Below are positions 17,496 through 25,856 of a DNA stretch of 64,000 nucleotides, in pieces. The notes beneath the pieces are model-generated. The model saw nothing but the letters and a program-made list of their open reading frames with translations. It searched no databases and had not been told where the DNA came from. Position numbers and translations under genes: made by a program. Origin of the DNA: Acidimicrobiales bacterium (GTDB lineage: Bacteria; Actinomycetota; Acidimicrobiia; Acidimicrobiales; Aldehydirespiratoraceae); contig JAKMFW010000100.1 in NCBI GenBank assembly GCA_022425325.1, forward strand, positions 64,001 through 128,000. The letters run 5' to 3'. Position 1 is the stretch's first letter; every line of letters starts with the position of its first letter.

Positions 17496-18062
17496 ATGAC
17501 CGGCACCGCCGACCGTGAGGGCATCCCCCTCTCGGATCCGACCGTTCCGATCGACCCCGAGCAGGCCGCCCGCGCCCTCGGACGCACGCTCGCGGCCAAG
17601 CACACGGCAGTGCCGACCACTGATGGACGGGTCGACCTGGCGGTCTTTGCGTCCGTCGTGCGGGCTGCCGCCGAGGCTGACGATGACGCCATCTTCGACT
17701 CCGGTCCGTACCTCGACCGTTCCCGCCACGAGATGGCGCGCCTCGCCGTCGACACCGTTGCCGCTCTCCCCGAGTCCGAGGTCGCCGAGGTGGCGATCAC
17801 GCCGGGCTTCGACCTCGGCATGGTCGAACTGCAGCGTGACGGTTCGGTGCTCGTGCTGGGAGACACGGTGGCGGGCGATCGTCACCTGGATCTTGCGCGA
17901 GCGGCCGTTGCGTTGGCACTTCGCTTCGGCCCCGCCGTCGTCGCTCCGTTCCTTGATGCATACGGGCTCGATGACATCGATGTCCGCCGTCTCGACACCT
18001 GCCAGCTGCTCGGCTCGGTTGCCGAGGAGGTCGGCGTTGCCGAACCGGTCGTCGCGCCATGA
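17496..18062 (+). CDS. Hypothetical protein between miaB and miaA
   Basis: A 188-aa acidic, Ala/Val-rich protein without membrane segments or recognisable motifs. It begins 4 nt after the miaB stop and its stop overlaps the miaA start (ATGA). It is therefore almost certainly co-translated with both tRNA-modifying enzymes. Repeated short beta-alpha patterns (for example SEVAEVAITPGFDLGMVELQRDG in parts) suggest a compact soluble fold. Position hints at a link to tRNA A37 modification, but sequence gives no support for a particular activity. Confidence 0.75.
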   Translation: MTGTADREGIPLSDPTVPIDPEQAARALGRTLAAKHTAVPTTDGRVDLAVFASVVRAAAEADDDAIFDSGPYLDRSRHEMARLAVDTVAALPESEVAEVAITPGFDLGMVELQRDGSVLVLGDTVAGDRHLDLARAAVALALRFGPAVVAPFLDAYGLDDIDVRRLDTCQLLGSVAEEVGVAEPVVAP

Positions 18063-18994
18063 CCGATGTTCGTGCTTCCCGCCGGGAACGCTCGCTGGCG
18101 ATCCTCGGGCCGACTGCCTCTGGCAAGTCGACGCTCGCGCTTGCGCTCGTCGATCGCATTCGCACGGCGGGTGGTGAGGCAGAGCTCATCTCGATCGACT
18201 CGATGCAGGTTTACCGCGGGATGAACGTCGGCACGGCCACACCAACGGCAGCCGAGCAGGCCGAGGTCCGGCACCACCTCATCGATCTGGTCGACCCGTC
18301 CCACGCCTTCACCGTCAGCGAGTTCCAGTCGCTCGCCCGCGACGCGATCGACAGCGTCCGACAGCGAGGAGCGGTGCCGATCCTCGTCGGCGGCACCGGC
18401 CTCTACCTCCGAGCGGTCATCGACGACTTGGAGATCCCGGGACAGTTTCCCGATGTGGCGGCCGAGTTGGAGGCCGACCCTGATACGGCGGGCCTTCACG
18501 CCCGCCTTGCCGAACTCGACCCCACCGCCGCTTCACGGATGGAGCCCACGAACCGGCGCCGTGTCGTACGGGCGCTCGAGGTCACTCTGGGTTCGGGTCG
18601 GCCGTTCTCATCGTTCGGACCCGGGCTCGACACCTACGGCGAGTCGGAGTTCGTACAGGTCGCCCTGCGATGGGATCGAGCCGATCTCGATGCGCGGATC
18701 GCCGCTCGATACGAGCAACAGATGGCCGAGGGGTTCCTGGACGAAGTCCGATGGCTCGCCCAGCAGGCCCCCAGCCGAACGGCCAGGCAGGCGCTGGGGT
18801 ACCGGGAGCTGCTGATGCACGTCGCCGGCGAGTGCAACCTCGAAGAAGCGCTCGACCTTGCGATTACCCGAACCTGTCAGTTCGCCCGTCGACAGGAGCG
18901 CTGGTTCCGGCGCGATCCCCGCATCCTCTGGGTCGATGCTCCGCCGGATGTCGACGCAGTCATCGAACACTGGTCGGCGGCTGCCGGCCGCTGA
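18059..18994 (+). CDS. miaA: tRNA dimethylallyltransferase
   Basis: MiaA (311 aa) transfers a dimethylallyl group from DMAPP to N6 of A37, making the substrate of MiaB. The P-loop is ILGPTASGKSTLA. The DSMQVYRGMNVGTA segment holds the conserved Asp and the tRNA-binding region, and VGGTGLYLRAVIDDLE and the C-terminal RQERWFRRDPRI motif are typical. It is full length. The ATG overlaps the stop of the preceding hypothetical gene, and dapF follows after 56 nt. Confidence 0.96.
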   Translation: MTDVRASRRERSLAILGPTASGKSTLALALVDRIRTAGGEAELISIDSMQVYRGMNVGTATPTAAEQAEVRHHLIDLVDPSHAFTVSEFQSLARDAIDSVRQRGAVPILVGGTGLYLRAVIDDLEIPGQFPDVAAELEADPDTAGLHARLAELDPTAASRMEPTNRRRVVRALEVTLGSGRPFSSFGPGLDTYGESEFVQVALRWDRADLDARIAARYEQQMAEGFLDEVRWLAQQAPSRTARQALGYRELLMHVAGECNLEEALDLAITRTCQFARRQERWFRRDPRILWVDAPPDVDAVIEHWSAAAGR

Positions 18995-19050
18995 TCGCAT
19001 TCGGCCGAACAACCTGTCGAAGTTCGCCCTTTCCCTGCGATGATGGGGCC

Positions 19051-19908
19051 ATGGCCTCCGCGCCGACGCCGATCCGTCTCTCCAAACACCACGGTCTTGG
19101 CAACGACTTCCTCGTCTGCCTCACCGAACACCTTCCACTCGACGCCGTCACGCGCGCCCGCACCTGGTGCGATCGGCGCACCGGCATCGGTGCCGATGGC
19201 CTGATCTTCGGTTTGCCGCCCGGACCCAACCATGACGATGAGGGCGACATCGTCATGCGGCTGTTCAACAGTGATGGCAGCCCCGCTGCTCTCAGCGGCA
19301 ACGGCTTGCGCTGCTTCGCCCAGGCGGTCGCTCGGGCGCAGGGTGTGGCCGATCTCCACCTCAAGGTGTCCACCCCAGCCGGGGTACGCGAGTGCACGGT
19401 GCACGACACCGATGAGCCCCATGTCGTGACCGCTACGGTCGACATGGGCGTGGTGCGCCCGGGGCCTGCTCCTGACGTCGCCGAACTCATGGAGGTCGTC
19501 GGTGCTCCGGTTGCGTCGGTGAAGCGCTGGGAAACGGGTGACATCGGCAATCCGCATGTCGTCTGCGAGGTCGACGACCCTGACGAGATCGATCTGGCCC
19601 TCGCCGGACCCGCGATCGAAGCCCACTTCGACGACGGGGCCAATGTGCACTTCGTGAGCGTCAGCGGCGCCGACGAGATCTCCCTTCGCGTCTGGGAGCG
19701 AGGCGCCGGCATCACCAACGCCTGCGGCACCGGTGCCACCGTCTCGGCCGACGTCTTCCATCGCTGGGGTCTGGTCGATCGCAAGGTGATCGTGCGCATG
19801 CCCGGCGGCGATGCACTCGTCGACGTGGGCGATCCCACCACCCTGACCGGCCCGGCGACCCATGTGGCCGATCTCCTCGTGCCTGACCTCGGGGGGCCGG
19901 GTGCCTGA
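19051..19908 (+). CDS. dapF: Diaminopimelate epimerase, first catalytic Cys replaced by Ser
   Basis: DapF converts LL- to meso-diaminopimelate for lysine and peptidoglycan. It is 285 aa with the GLGNDF opening motif and NSDGS segment. Classical enzymes use two cysteines. The second is present (Cys225, TNACGTGAT). The first, normally Cys in the CGNG loop, is Ser82 here (LSGNGLRCF), with a Cys six residues later (Cys88). Ser at this site may be normal for a branch of actinobacterial DapF, or it may change activity. It shares an operon with dapC, dapD and dapE. Confidence 0.9.
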   Translation: MASAPTPIRLSKHHGLGNDFLVCLTEHLPLDAVTRARTWCDRRTGIGADGLIFGLPPGPNHDDEGDIVMRLFNSDGSPAALSGNGLRCFAQAVARAQGVADLHLKVSTPAGVRECTVHDTDEPHVVTATVDMGVVRPGPAPDVAELMEVVGAPVASVKRWETGDIGNPHVVCEVDDPDEIDLALAGPAIEAHFDDGANVHFVSVSGADEISLRVWERGAGITNACGTGATVSADVFHRWGLVDRKVIVRMPGGDALVDVGDPTTLTGPATHVADLLVPDLGGPGA

Positions 19909-21367
19909 CCAGGGCAACAGCGGCGAGCGCGAGCTCCCGAACATCTTCGACGCCGACGACCTGATCGACGAGTTCGATCGGGACGACGATGTGTCCGATC
20001 TCATCATCGACGCCGAAGAAAGCCACCGCGGCGCGTTCGGCGACTACGGCGGCGAGTCCGGTGGCCTCATCGAGCGAACCTTCCGGGAACGCATCGTGCT
20101 CGTCGGCGTCACCCTGGCAGGCGACGATCCAGAGGAGACCGACGCCTCACTCGACGAGCTGGCGCTGCTGGTCGACACCGCCGGCGCCGACGCGCTCGAC
20201 CGCGTCGTGCAGCGCCGTTCATCACCCGATGCGGCCACCTACGTCGGTTCCGGTAAGGCCAAGGAGATCAAGGCGGCAGCCAACGCGATCGATGCCGACA
20301 CGGTCGTCTTCGACGACGAACTCACCCCGGCCCAGCAATACAACCTCGAGAAGATTCTCGGCCGATCGGCGCTCGATCGCACCGCCGTCATTCTCGACAT
20401 TTTCGCCCAGAACGCCAGCAGCCAGGAGGGCAAGGCCCAGGTGGAACTCGCCCAGCTGCGCTACCGCCTCCCGCGCCTTCGCTCAAGCGGACGCACCTTC
20501 TCCCAGCAGGGCGGCGGTATCGGTACCAGGGGCCCGGGTGAGACCCAGCTCGAGGTCGACCGTCGCCGTCTCGTTCGTCGGGTGCACAAGCTCGAAGCCG
20601 ACCTGCGCAAGGTCCAGGCGCATCGTGAGACACAGTCGAAACAGCGCTCTCGCACCCGGAACCGGGCGATCGCCCTCGTCGGGTACACCAACGCCGGCAA
20701 ATCGTCGCTGCTCAACCGCCTTGCCGGTGCCGATGTCCATGTCGAGGATCGACTCTTCGCCACGCTCGACGCCACCACGCGACGCCTCGCCCTTCCCGGC
20801 GGTGAGACGGTCTTCGCCACCGACACGGTCGGGTTCGTCCGCAAGTTGCCTCATCAGCTCGTCACGGCCTTCAAGACCACCCTCGACGTCGTTCGCGATG
20901 CCGACCTGCTCGTTCACGTTGTCGACGGGAATGGACACGACCCGGTTGGGTCGATGGATGCCGTGCGCGAGGTGCTCGAGGAGATCGGAGCAGGTGATGT
21001 GCCTGAGCTCCTCGTCTTCAACAAGGCCGACCAAGGCGATGGTTCCGAGCGCTTGGCCGAAAAGTACGAGGGAAGCGTCGCCGTTTCGGCTCACTCCGGC
21101 TTCAACCTCGAACACCTCACGGCGGTGATCGGTGATCGGGTTCGGTCGATGACTGCGCTCGCCGAGCTGATGATCCCCTGGGATCGCGGCGATGTGCTCG
21201 CCTCGGTTCATCGGGAGGGTCAGGTCTTGTCGGAGCGCGCAGAGGAGCACGGCATGCGCCTCAAGGCTCGGCTCGAGCCGGCGTCACTCGGACACTTGCA
21301 CGAGTACGTGCTGACCGTCGACGGCGAAGTACCGTCTCAGCAGCGCCACGAAGAGGACGAATGGTGA
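19901..21367 (+). CDS. hflX: Ribosome-associated GTPase HflX
   Basis: HflX (488 aa) is a GTPase that splits stalled or stressed ribosomes. The N-terminal HflX domain contains VGSGKAKEIK. A helical linker ends with GTRGPGETQLEVDRR, and the G domain shows G1 GYTNAGKSS, G3 DTVGFVRKLP and G4 NKAD. GTG at 19901, overlapping dapF by 8 nt, is the preferred start. An in-frame ATG at 19862 is possible but lies deep within dapF. Its last codon overlaps the start of dapC. Confidence 0.92.
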   Translation: MPDQGNSGERELPNIFDADDLIDEFDRDDDVSDLIIDAEESHRGAFGDYGGESGGLIERTFRERIVLVGVTLAGDDPEETDASLDELALLVDTAGADALDRVVQRRSSPDAATYVGSGKAKEIKAAANAIDADTVVFDDELTPAQQYNLEKILGRSALDRTAVILDIFAQNASSQEGKAQVELAQLRYRLPRLRSSGRTFSQQGGGIGTRGPGETQLEVDRRRLVRRVHKLEADLRKVQAHRETQSKQRSRTRNRAIALVGYTNAGKSSLLNRLAGADVHVEDRLFATLDATTRRLALPGGETVFATDTVGFVRKLPHQLVTAFKTTLDVVRDADLLVHVVDGNGHDPVGSMDAVREVLEEIGAGDVPELLVFNKADQGDGSERLAEKYEGSVAVSAHSGFNLEHLTAVIGDRVRSMTALAELMIPWDRGDVLASVHREGQVLSERAEEHGMRLKARLEPASLGHLHEYVLTVDGEVPSQQRHEEDEW

Positions 21368-22494
21368 GCGAGCCGACGCATCCCTACCAGACGCCGTACG
21401 ACCCACCGCCGTATCCCTACGACCTGCTCGACGAACTGCGAGCGGTCGCCCAGGAGCGTTTCGGTGCGGTGATCGACTGCTCGATCGGCGCGCCGATCGA
21501 TCCGCCACCCGCATCGGTGATCGATGCGCTGTCGTCGTCGAACACCGAACGGGGGTATCCGCCCTCGATCGGCTCACTCGCGTTCCGAGAGGCCGCCGCC
21601 CGGTGGATGGCTCGTATCGCCGATGTCCACGTCGATCCGGTGACACAGATCGGTGCCACCGTGGGCACCAAGGAGTTCGTCGCCGGCACCCCGCACTATC
21701 TGCGGATGCGCCGGCCTGATCGCGACACCGTGCTCTATCCCGAGGTGTCGTACCCGAGCTACGAGCAGGGTGCCATCTTCTCGGGCTGTCGAGCCGTCGC
21801 CGTGCCTGTCGACGATCAGTGGCGCATCGACCTCACCGCCATCGACCCTGATGACGCCGCCCGAGCACTGTGCCTGTGGGTCAATACACCCGGAAATCCG
21901 GCGGGCGGTATCGACGATCTCGCTGCTGCCGCGGCCTTCGGTCGAGAACACGACGTCACCGTGCTCTCCGACGAGTGCTACATCGAATTCACCTGGGAGG
22001 GCACGCCACAGTCGATCCTGCAGCACGGCACCGACAACGTGCTTGCGTTGCACTCGCTCTCCAAGCGTTCAAACCTCGCCGGTGGCCGAGCCGGCTTCTA
22101 CGCCGGCGACACCGACCTCGTGCAGTACCTGCGCGAGGTTCGCAAGCATGGGGGCTTGATGGTGCCCGGTCCGGTTCAGGCGGCAGCCGTCGCCGCCTTC
22201 GACGACCAGCAGCATGTCGATGTCCAGCGGGAGATCTATCGAGAACGTCTCGAGCTCGGCCTTGCCCTGTTGCGGGCGGCCGGCGCTGATGTCGAGCTTC
22301 CCGGTGGTGGCTTCTACCTGTGGGCTGCGGCCCCTGGCGGTGATGCCTGGGCGCTCGCCCGAACGCTCGCCGAGCGAGCCGGTGTGATCGTCAGCCCGAG
22401 CGAGTTCTACGGCCGCCGTGCGGACCATGTCCGGTTCGCTGCCGTTCAGTCCTCCGATGATCTCCGCACCGCAACGGAGCGACTCACGGCGTAA
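21361..22494 (+). CDS. dapC: N-succinyldiaminopimelate aminotransferase
   Basis: DapC (377 aa) is a PLP enzyme that aminates N-succinyl-2-amino-6-ketopimelate using glutamate. The PLP lysine is in HSLSKRSNLAGGRAGF, the cofactor Asp in LSDECYIEFTWEG, and the NTPGNPAG motif matches the actinobacterial DapC type. Its place between hflX and dapD-dapE supports the assignment over other class I aminotransferases. ATG at 21361 overlaps the hflX stop by 7 nt; GTG at 21364 is an alternative. Confidence 0.9.
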   Translation: MVSEPTHPYQTPYDPPPYPYDLLDELRAVAQERFGAVIDCSIGAPIDPPPASVIDALSSSNTERGYPPSIGSLAFREAAARWMARIADVHVDPVTQIGATVGTKEFVAGTPHYLRMRRPDRDTVLYPEVSYPSYEQGAIFSGCRAVAVPVDDQWRIDLTAIDPDDAARALCLWVNTPGNPAGGIDDLAAAAAFGREHDVTVLSDECYIEFTWEGTPQSILQHGTDNVLALHSLSKRSNLAGGRAGFYAGDTDLVQYLREVRKHGGLMVPGPVQAAAVAAFDDQQHVDVQREIYRERLELGLALLRAAGADVELPGGGFYLWAAAPGGDAWALARTLAERAGVIVSPSEFYGRRADHVRFAAVQSSDDLRTATERLTA

Positions 22495-22545
22495 GCGACG
22501 CGCCGACCACGGCCTGTCGGGATCGCCCAGCTAGCCTGCTGCTCC

Positions 22546-23370
22546 ATGAGTGATCTGCAATCTCGGATCGAAGGCCTGTGGGAGGGCCGCGACAGCCTGA
22601 GCGTCGACGACCCGGAGGTCGTTGCCACCGTGCACGAGGCGATCGACGCCCTCGACACCGGTATGGCCCGTGTCGCGGAGTGGAACCCCGACGGCTCGGT
22701 CACCGTGAACCAGTGGTGCAAATACGCCGTCCTGTTGCTGTTCAAGATCTCCAAGATGGAGACCATCGAACACGCACCGTTCGAGTACGCCGACAAGATT
22801 CCGCTCAAGAGCGACTACATGGAGCGCGGTGTCCGCGTGGTGCCCGGAGCCCAGGCCCGGTGGGGGAGCTATCAGGCCCCTGGCGTGGTGATGATGCCGA
22901 GCTACACCAACATTGGTGCCTACGTCGGTGAAGGCACCATGGTCGACACGTGGGCCACCGTCGGTTCGTGTGCCCAGATCGGCAAGAACGTCCATCTGTC
23001 GGGTGGCGTCGGGATCGGTGGTGTGCTCGAGCCGGCGCAGGCCGCTCCCGTGATGATCGGTGACGAGTGCATGATCGGGAGCCGGGCCATCGTGGCCGAG
23101 GGTGCCCGGGTGGGGGAGGGCACCGTGCTCGGCGCCGGCGCGATCCTCACCGGCTCGATGCCCGTGATCGACGTCGAGACGGGTGAGGAACTTGGTCGAG
23201 GCGAGGTGCCGTCCTGGTGCGTCGCTGTCGCCGGTACTCGTCCGAAGCGCTTCGCAGGGGGCGAGTACGGCCTTCCTGCGGTGCTCGTCCTCAAGCGCCT
23301 CGAAGAGGGGCAACGACACGACAAGTCCGCCCTCAATGACATCCTCCGCGACCACGGTCAAGCGGTCTGA
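22546..23370 (+). CDS. dapD: 2,3,4,5-tetrahydropyridine-2,6-dicarboxylate N-succinyltransferase
   Basis: DapD (274 aa) transfers succinyl from succinyl-CoA to tetrahydrodipicolinate, the first committed step of the succinylase branch. The centre is a left-handed beta-helix with hexapeptide-type repeats (GAYVGEGTMVDTWATVGSCAQIG, given here in part). The RVVPGAQARWGSY and SGGVGIGGVLEP segments are typical of the trimeric enzyme. TAGCCT (22532-22537) is 8 nt before the ATG, so dapD and dapE can also be expressed from their own leaderless promoter. Confidence 0.95.
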   Translation: MSDLQSRIEGLWEGRDSLSVDDPEVVATVHEAIDALDTGMARVAEWNPDGSVTVNQWCKYAVLLLFKISKMETIEHAPFEYADKIPLKSDYMERGVRVVPGAQARWGSYQAPGVVMMPSYTNIGAYVGEGTMVDTWATVGSCAQIGKNVHLSGGVGIGGVLEPAQAAPVMIGDECMIGSRAIVAEGARVGEGTVLGAGAILTGSMPVIDVETGEELGRGEVPSWCVAVAGTRPKRFAGGEYGLPAVLVLKRLEEGQRHDKSALNDILRDHGQAV

Positions 23371-23374
23371 TCTC

Positions 23375-24469
23375 GTGACCGACGTGGTCGCCTCGAGCCT
23401 GCCCACCGGCGACGTGTTCGCCCTCACGGCCGCGCTCGTCGACATTGCGTCGGAAAGCTTCAACGAGCAGGAGATCGTGGCGGTCATCGAGGCGGAGCTT
23501 CGGGCGTGCCCGCACCTCACCGTCGACCGCATCGGCGACAACCTCATCGCCCGCACCATGCTCGGCCGTGATCGACGACTCGTTCTCGGTGGTCACACCG
23601 ACACGGTGCCAGCTAACGGCAACGCTGGGGCCCGCATCGAGGGCGACCGGATGTACGGCGTTGGCACCAGCGACATGAAGGGCGGGCTGGCGACGATGCT
23701 CGAACTCGCCCGCACCGTCACCGAACCGGCCATCGACCTCACCTACGTGTTCTATGCGCGCGAGGAGGTGGCGGTGATCCACAACGGACTGCGCGAGATC
23801 GAAGCCGAGCGGCCCGATCTGCTCGATGGTGATGTTGCGCTACTTGGTGAGCCGACCCTCGGAACGCTCGAAGCCGGTTGTCAGGGAACCCTGCGGGTCG
23901 AGGTCACCCTTCAGGGGGCCCGGGCCCACACTGCTCGCCCATGGATGGGACGCAATGCGATTCATCGCTTGGGCGAACTGCTTGCGATCGTCGAGGCCTA
24001 CGAGGCCCGCCGTCCTGTCGTCGAAGGGTGCGAGTACCGCGAGGCACTGCAGGCGGTGCATGTCGAAGGCGGCGTTGCCGGCAATGTCGTGCCCGACTCG
24101 GCCATGGTGCGGATCAACCATCGTTTCGCCCCCGATCGATCCAGCGAGGAAGCCGTGGCCCACGTGCGGTCCGTGCTCGCACCGGCGCTGGAGGATGGCG
24201 ACACGGTCGAGGTCACTGATCTCTCGCCCGCTGCCCGCCCCGGGCTCGGTGATCCGCTCATCGAGGCGTTGGTCGAACGGAACGGCCTCGAGGTGCGCGC
24301 CAAGCTCGGCTGGACCGATGTTGCGTTCTTTGCGGAGCGGGGTGTACCCGCCTCGAATTTCGGTCCTGGCGACGCGACCATCGCGCACACCCAGGGCGAA
24401 TATGTCGAGCGAGCGTGGGTGGTCGACACCCACGCTGCGCTGCTCGACGTGATCACCAACGGCGTCTGA
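23375..24469 (+). CDS. dapE: Succinyl-diaminopimelate desuccinylase
   Basis: DapE (364 aa) is an M20 di-zinc amidohydrolase that releases LL-diaminopimelate from its succinyl form. Visible ligands are the His and Asp of LGGHTDTVPAN, the Asp of GVGTSDMKGG, the catalytic Glu pair in YAREEVAVIHNG, and a later His near the C-terminus (DATIAHTQGEYV). GTG at 23375, four nt after the dapD stop, is preferred over an ATG inside dapD. It ends 18 nt from the convergent lexA gene. Confidence 0.92.
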   Translation: MTDVVASSLPTGDVFALTAALVDIASESFNEQEIVAVIEAELRACPHLTVDRIGDNLIARTMLGRDRRLVLGGHTDTVPANGNAGARIEGDRMYGVGTSDMKGGLATMLELARTVTEPAIDLTYVFYAREEVAVIHNGLREIEAERPDLLDGDVALLGEPTLGTLEAGCQGTLRVEVTLQGARAHTARPWMGRNAIHRLGELLAIVEAYEARRPVVEGCEYREALQAVHVEGGVAGNVVPDSAMVRINHRFAPDRSSEEAVAHVRSVLAPALEDGDTVEVTDLSPAARPGLGDPLIEALVERNGLEVRAKLGWTDVAFFAERGVPASNFGPGDATIAHTQGEYVERAWVVDTHAALLDVITNGV

Positions 24470-24487
24470 TCGTTCCGGCCGCTCGGA

Positions 24488-25117
24488 TCAGAGCTTGCGC
24501 ATCACGGTGACGACCTTGCCGAAGATCTGCACCTCGGCCGGATCGAACACCATGTCGCTGAGCGATGCGTTGTGGGGCACGAGCACGATCTTGCCGTCGC
24601 GCTCCTGGTACGTCTTCACCGTGGCTTCCTCACCGGGGATGCCAGCGATGACGATGTCGCCCTTCGTGGCGGTGGTCTGGCTCTGGCAGACCACGAAGTC
24701 ACCGTCGAAGATCCCGATGTCGATCATCGATTCACCTCGCACTCGCAGCATGAACAGTTCGCCGTCGCCGGTGAGGTCGGCCGGCATCGGGACGACCTCT
24801 TCGATGTTCTCGGAGGCGAGTACGTCGGTGCCGGCGGCGACATCGCCGACGAGGGGGACATGGCGGACGGGGCGGCGCTCGGCGCTCGCACCGGAAAGGC
24901 CTTCGTAACGCACCTGGATGGCACGGGGCTTGGCCGGATCGCGCACGAGGTAGCCGGCGTCCTTGAGGTTGTCGAGGTGGGCCTTGACCGTTGCCGGGGA
25001 CTTCAGGCCGACCGCCTCACCGATCTCACGCACCGACGGGGGATAGCCCCGGTCGTTCTGGTGCTCGACGATGCAGTCGAGAATTTCTCGCTGTCGAGTG
25101 GTGAGTGTGTCGGACAT
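24488..25117 (-). CDS. lexA: LexA SOS repressor
   Basis: LexA (209 aa) represses DNA-damage genes and self-cleaves when RecA filaments form. The N-terminal winged helix has RQREILDCIVEH and SVREIGEAVGLKSPATVKAHL. The cleavage site is Ala95-Gly96 (DVAAGTD), with catalytic Ser130 (RGESMID) and Lys168 (ATVKTY). ATG at 25117 is chosen because the conserved N-terminus follows and GGAGG precedes it. The upstream region carries four LexA boxes, implying autoregulation. Confidence 0.97.
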   Translation of the reverse strand: MSDTLTTRQREILDCIVEHQNDRGYPPSVREIGEAVGLKSPATVKAHLDNLKDAGYLVRDPAKPRAIQVRYEGLSGASAERRPVRHVPLVGDVAAGTDVLASENIEEVVPMPADLTGDGELFMLRVRGESMIDIGIFDGDFVVCQSQTTATKGDIVIAGIPGEEATVKTYQERDGKIVLVPHNASLSDMVFDPAEVQIFGKVVTVMRKL

Positions 25118-25194
25118 GGGGACCTCCGTTGGGCCGAATTCCCGCCCCTGGCGGGCGGCCTGTGGACAAGGTGGGGATTTCTTGTGGTCGATGG

Positions 25195-25270
25195 TTGACA
25201 AACGAACAGGTGTTCGGGTTGAATGAACGAACGGTTGTTCGCCGCACACATGTTCGCCAAACATTCGTTC
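25195..25270 (+). promoter_or_regulatory. Operator cluster with four LexA boxes between lexA and the LysM gene
   Basis: Two perfect boxes, GAACAGGTGTTC (25204-25215) and GAACGGTTGTTC (25229-25240), are followed by two with one mismatch each, GCACACATGTTC (25244-25255) and AAACATTCGTTC (25259-25270). Box starts are 25, 15 and 15 nt apart. TTGACA at 25195-25200 can serve as -35 for the LysM gene, with TTGAAT (25219-25224) as a possible -10. The lexA-side promoter is not clear. Confidence 0.85.
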
Positions 25271-25345
25271 GGTGTCAAGTACCCGGGAACTCCGCTCCGA
25301 AATCCCTCACGGAAGGGGCCCGGGCGGCGACAACCTTCCATCGCC

Positions 25346-25366
25346 TCCGGGTGTGTCACACCCCCT
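25346..25366 (+). repeat. Second copy of the 21-nt leader motif
   Basis: Differs from the recA leader copy (14527-14547) at one base. Here the inverted repeat is perfect: GGGTGTG, one T, CACACCC. It ends 16 nt before the ATG of the LysM gene, where a ribosome-binding site would be expected, so a folded hairpin could affect translation. Confidence 0.6.
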
Positions 25367-25382
25367 GAAGAGACTGACTCCC

Positions 25383-25847
25383 ATGACCGCAGCTTTCGCT
25401 CCCGCCCCGCAGACCACCTTCCGCCCCCGCACCGTCGACGATCCCTCGCTTACCCCGATGCAGCGTCCGGTGTTGGTGATCGTGCCGGCGCGTGATGAGG
25501 CACCCGCCGAAGTTGCACCCCTGGCCGCCGTGTACCGCCTGCCGGTTGCCGATCAGGCGAACGTGTACCGGCGTCGCCGGCTTGCAGCGCTGGCCATCGT
25601 GGCCGGTCTCGTGCTCGGTGTGGTGTCGTTCATGCAACAGGCCGACGCGACGCCCACCCCCGAAGGCCAGCTCACCGAGTCGGTCAGCGTCGTCGTGCAG
25701 CCCGGCGACACCCTGTGGGGTATCGCAAGTGCTCTGGCACCGGAGGGTGATCCCCGAGCACTCGTCGACCAGCTCAGCGATCTTGCCGGAGGATCCCAGA
25801 TTCAGCCTGGCCAACAGCTCGTGGTGCCGCTCCACTGGATCGACTGA
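25383..25847 (+). CDS. LysM membrane protein, probable SOS cell-division suppressor
   Basis: A 154-aa protein with a cytoplasmic N-terminus, one membrane segment at about residues 67-84 (preceded by YRRRR), and an extracytoplasmic LysM domain at 103-149 (QPGDTLWGIASALAP). Divergent position to lexA and the LexA boxes upstream match YneA of Bacillus, ChiZ of Mycobacterium and DivS of Corynebacterium, which stop division during DNA damage. No hydrolase domain is visible, so binding to peptidoglycan rather than cutting it is likely. ATG at 25383 fits this layout. Confidence 0.85.
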   Translation: MTAAFAPAPQTTFRPRTVDDPSLTPMQRPVLVIVPARDEAPAEVAPLAAVYRLPVADQANVYRRRRLAALAIVAGLVLGVVSFMQQADATPTPEGQLTESVSVVVQPGDTLWGIASALAPEGDPRALVDQLSDLAGGSQIQPGQQLVVPLHWID

Positions 25848-25856
25848 GCCTTCCGA

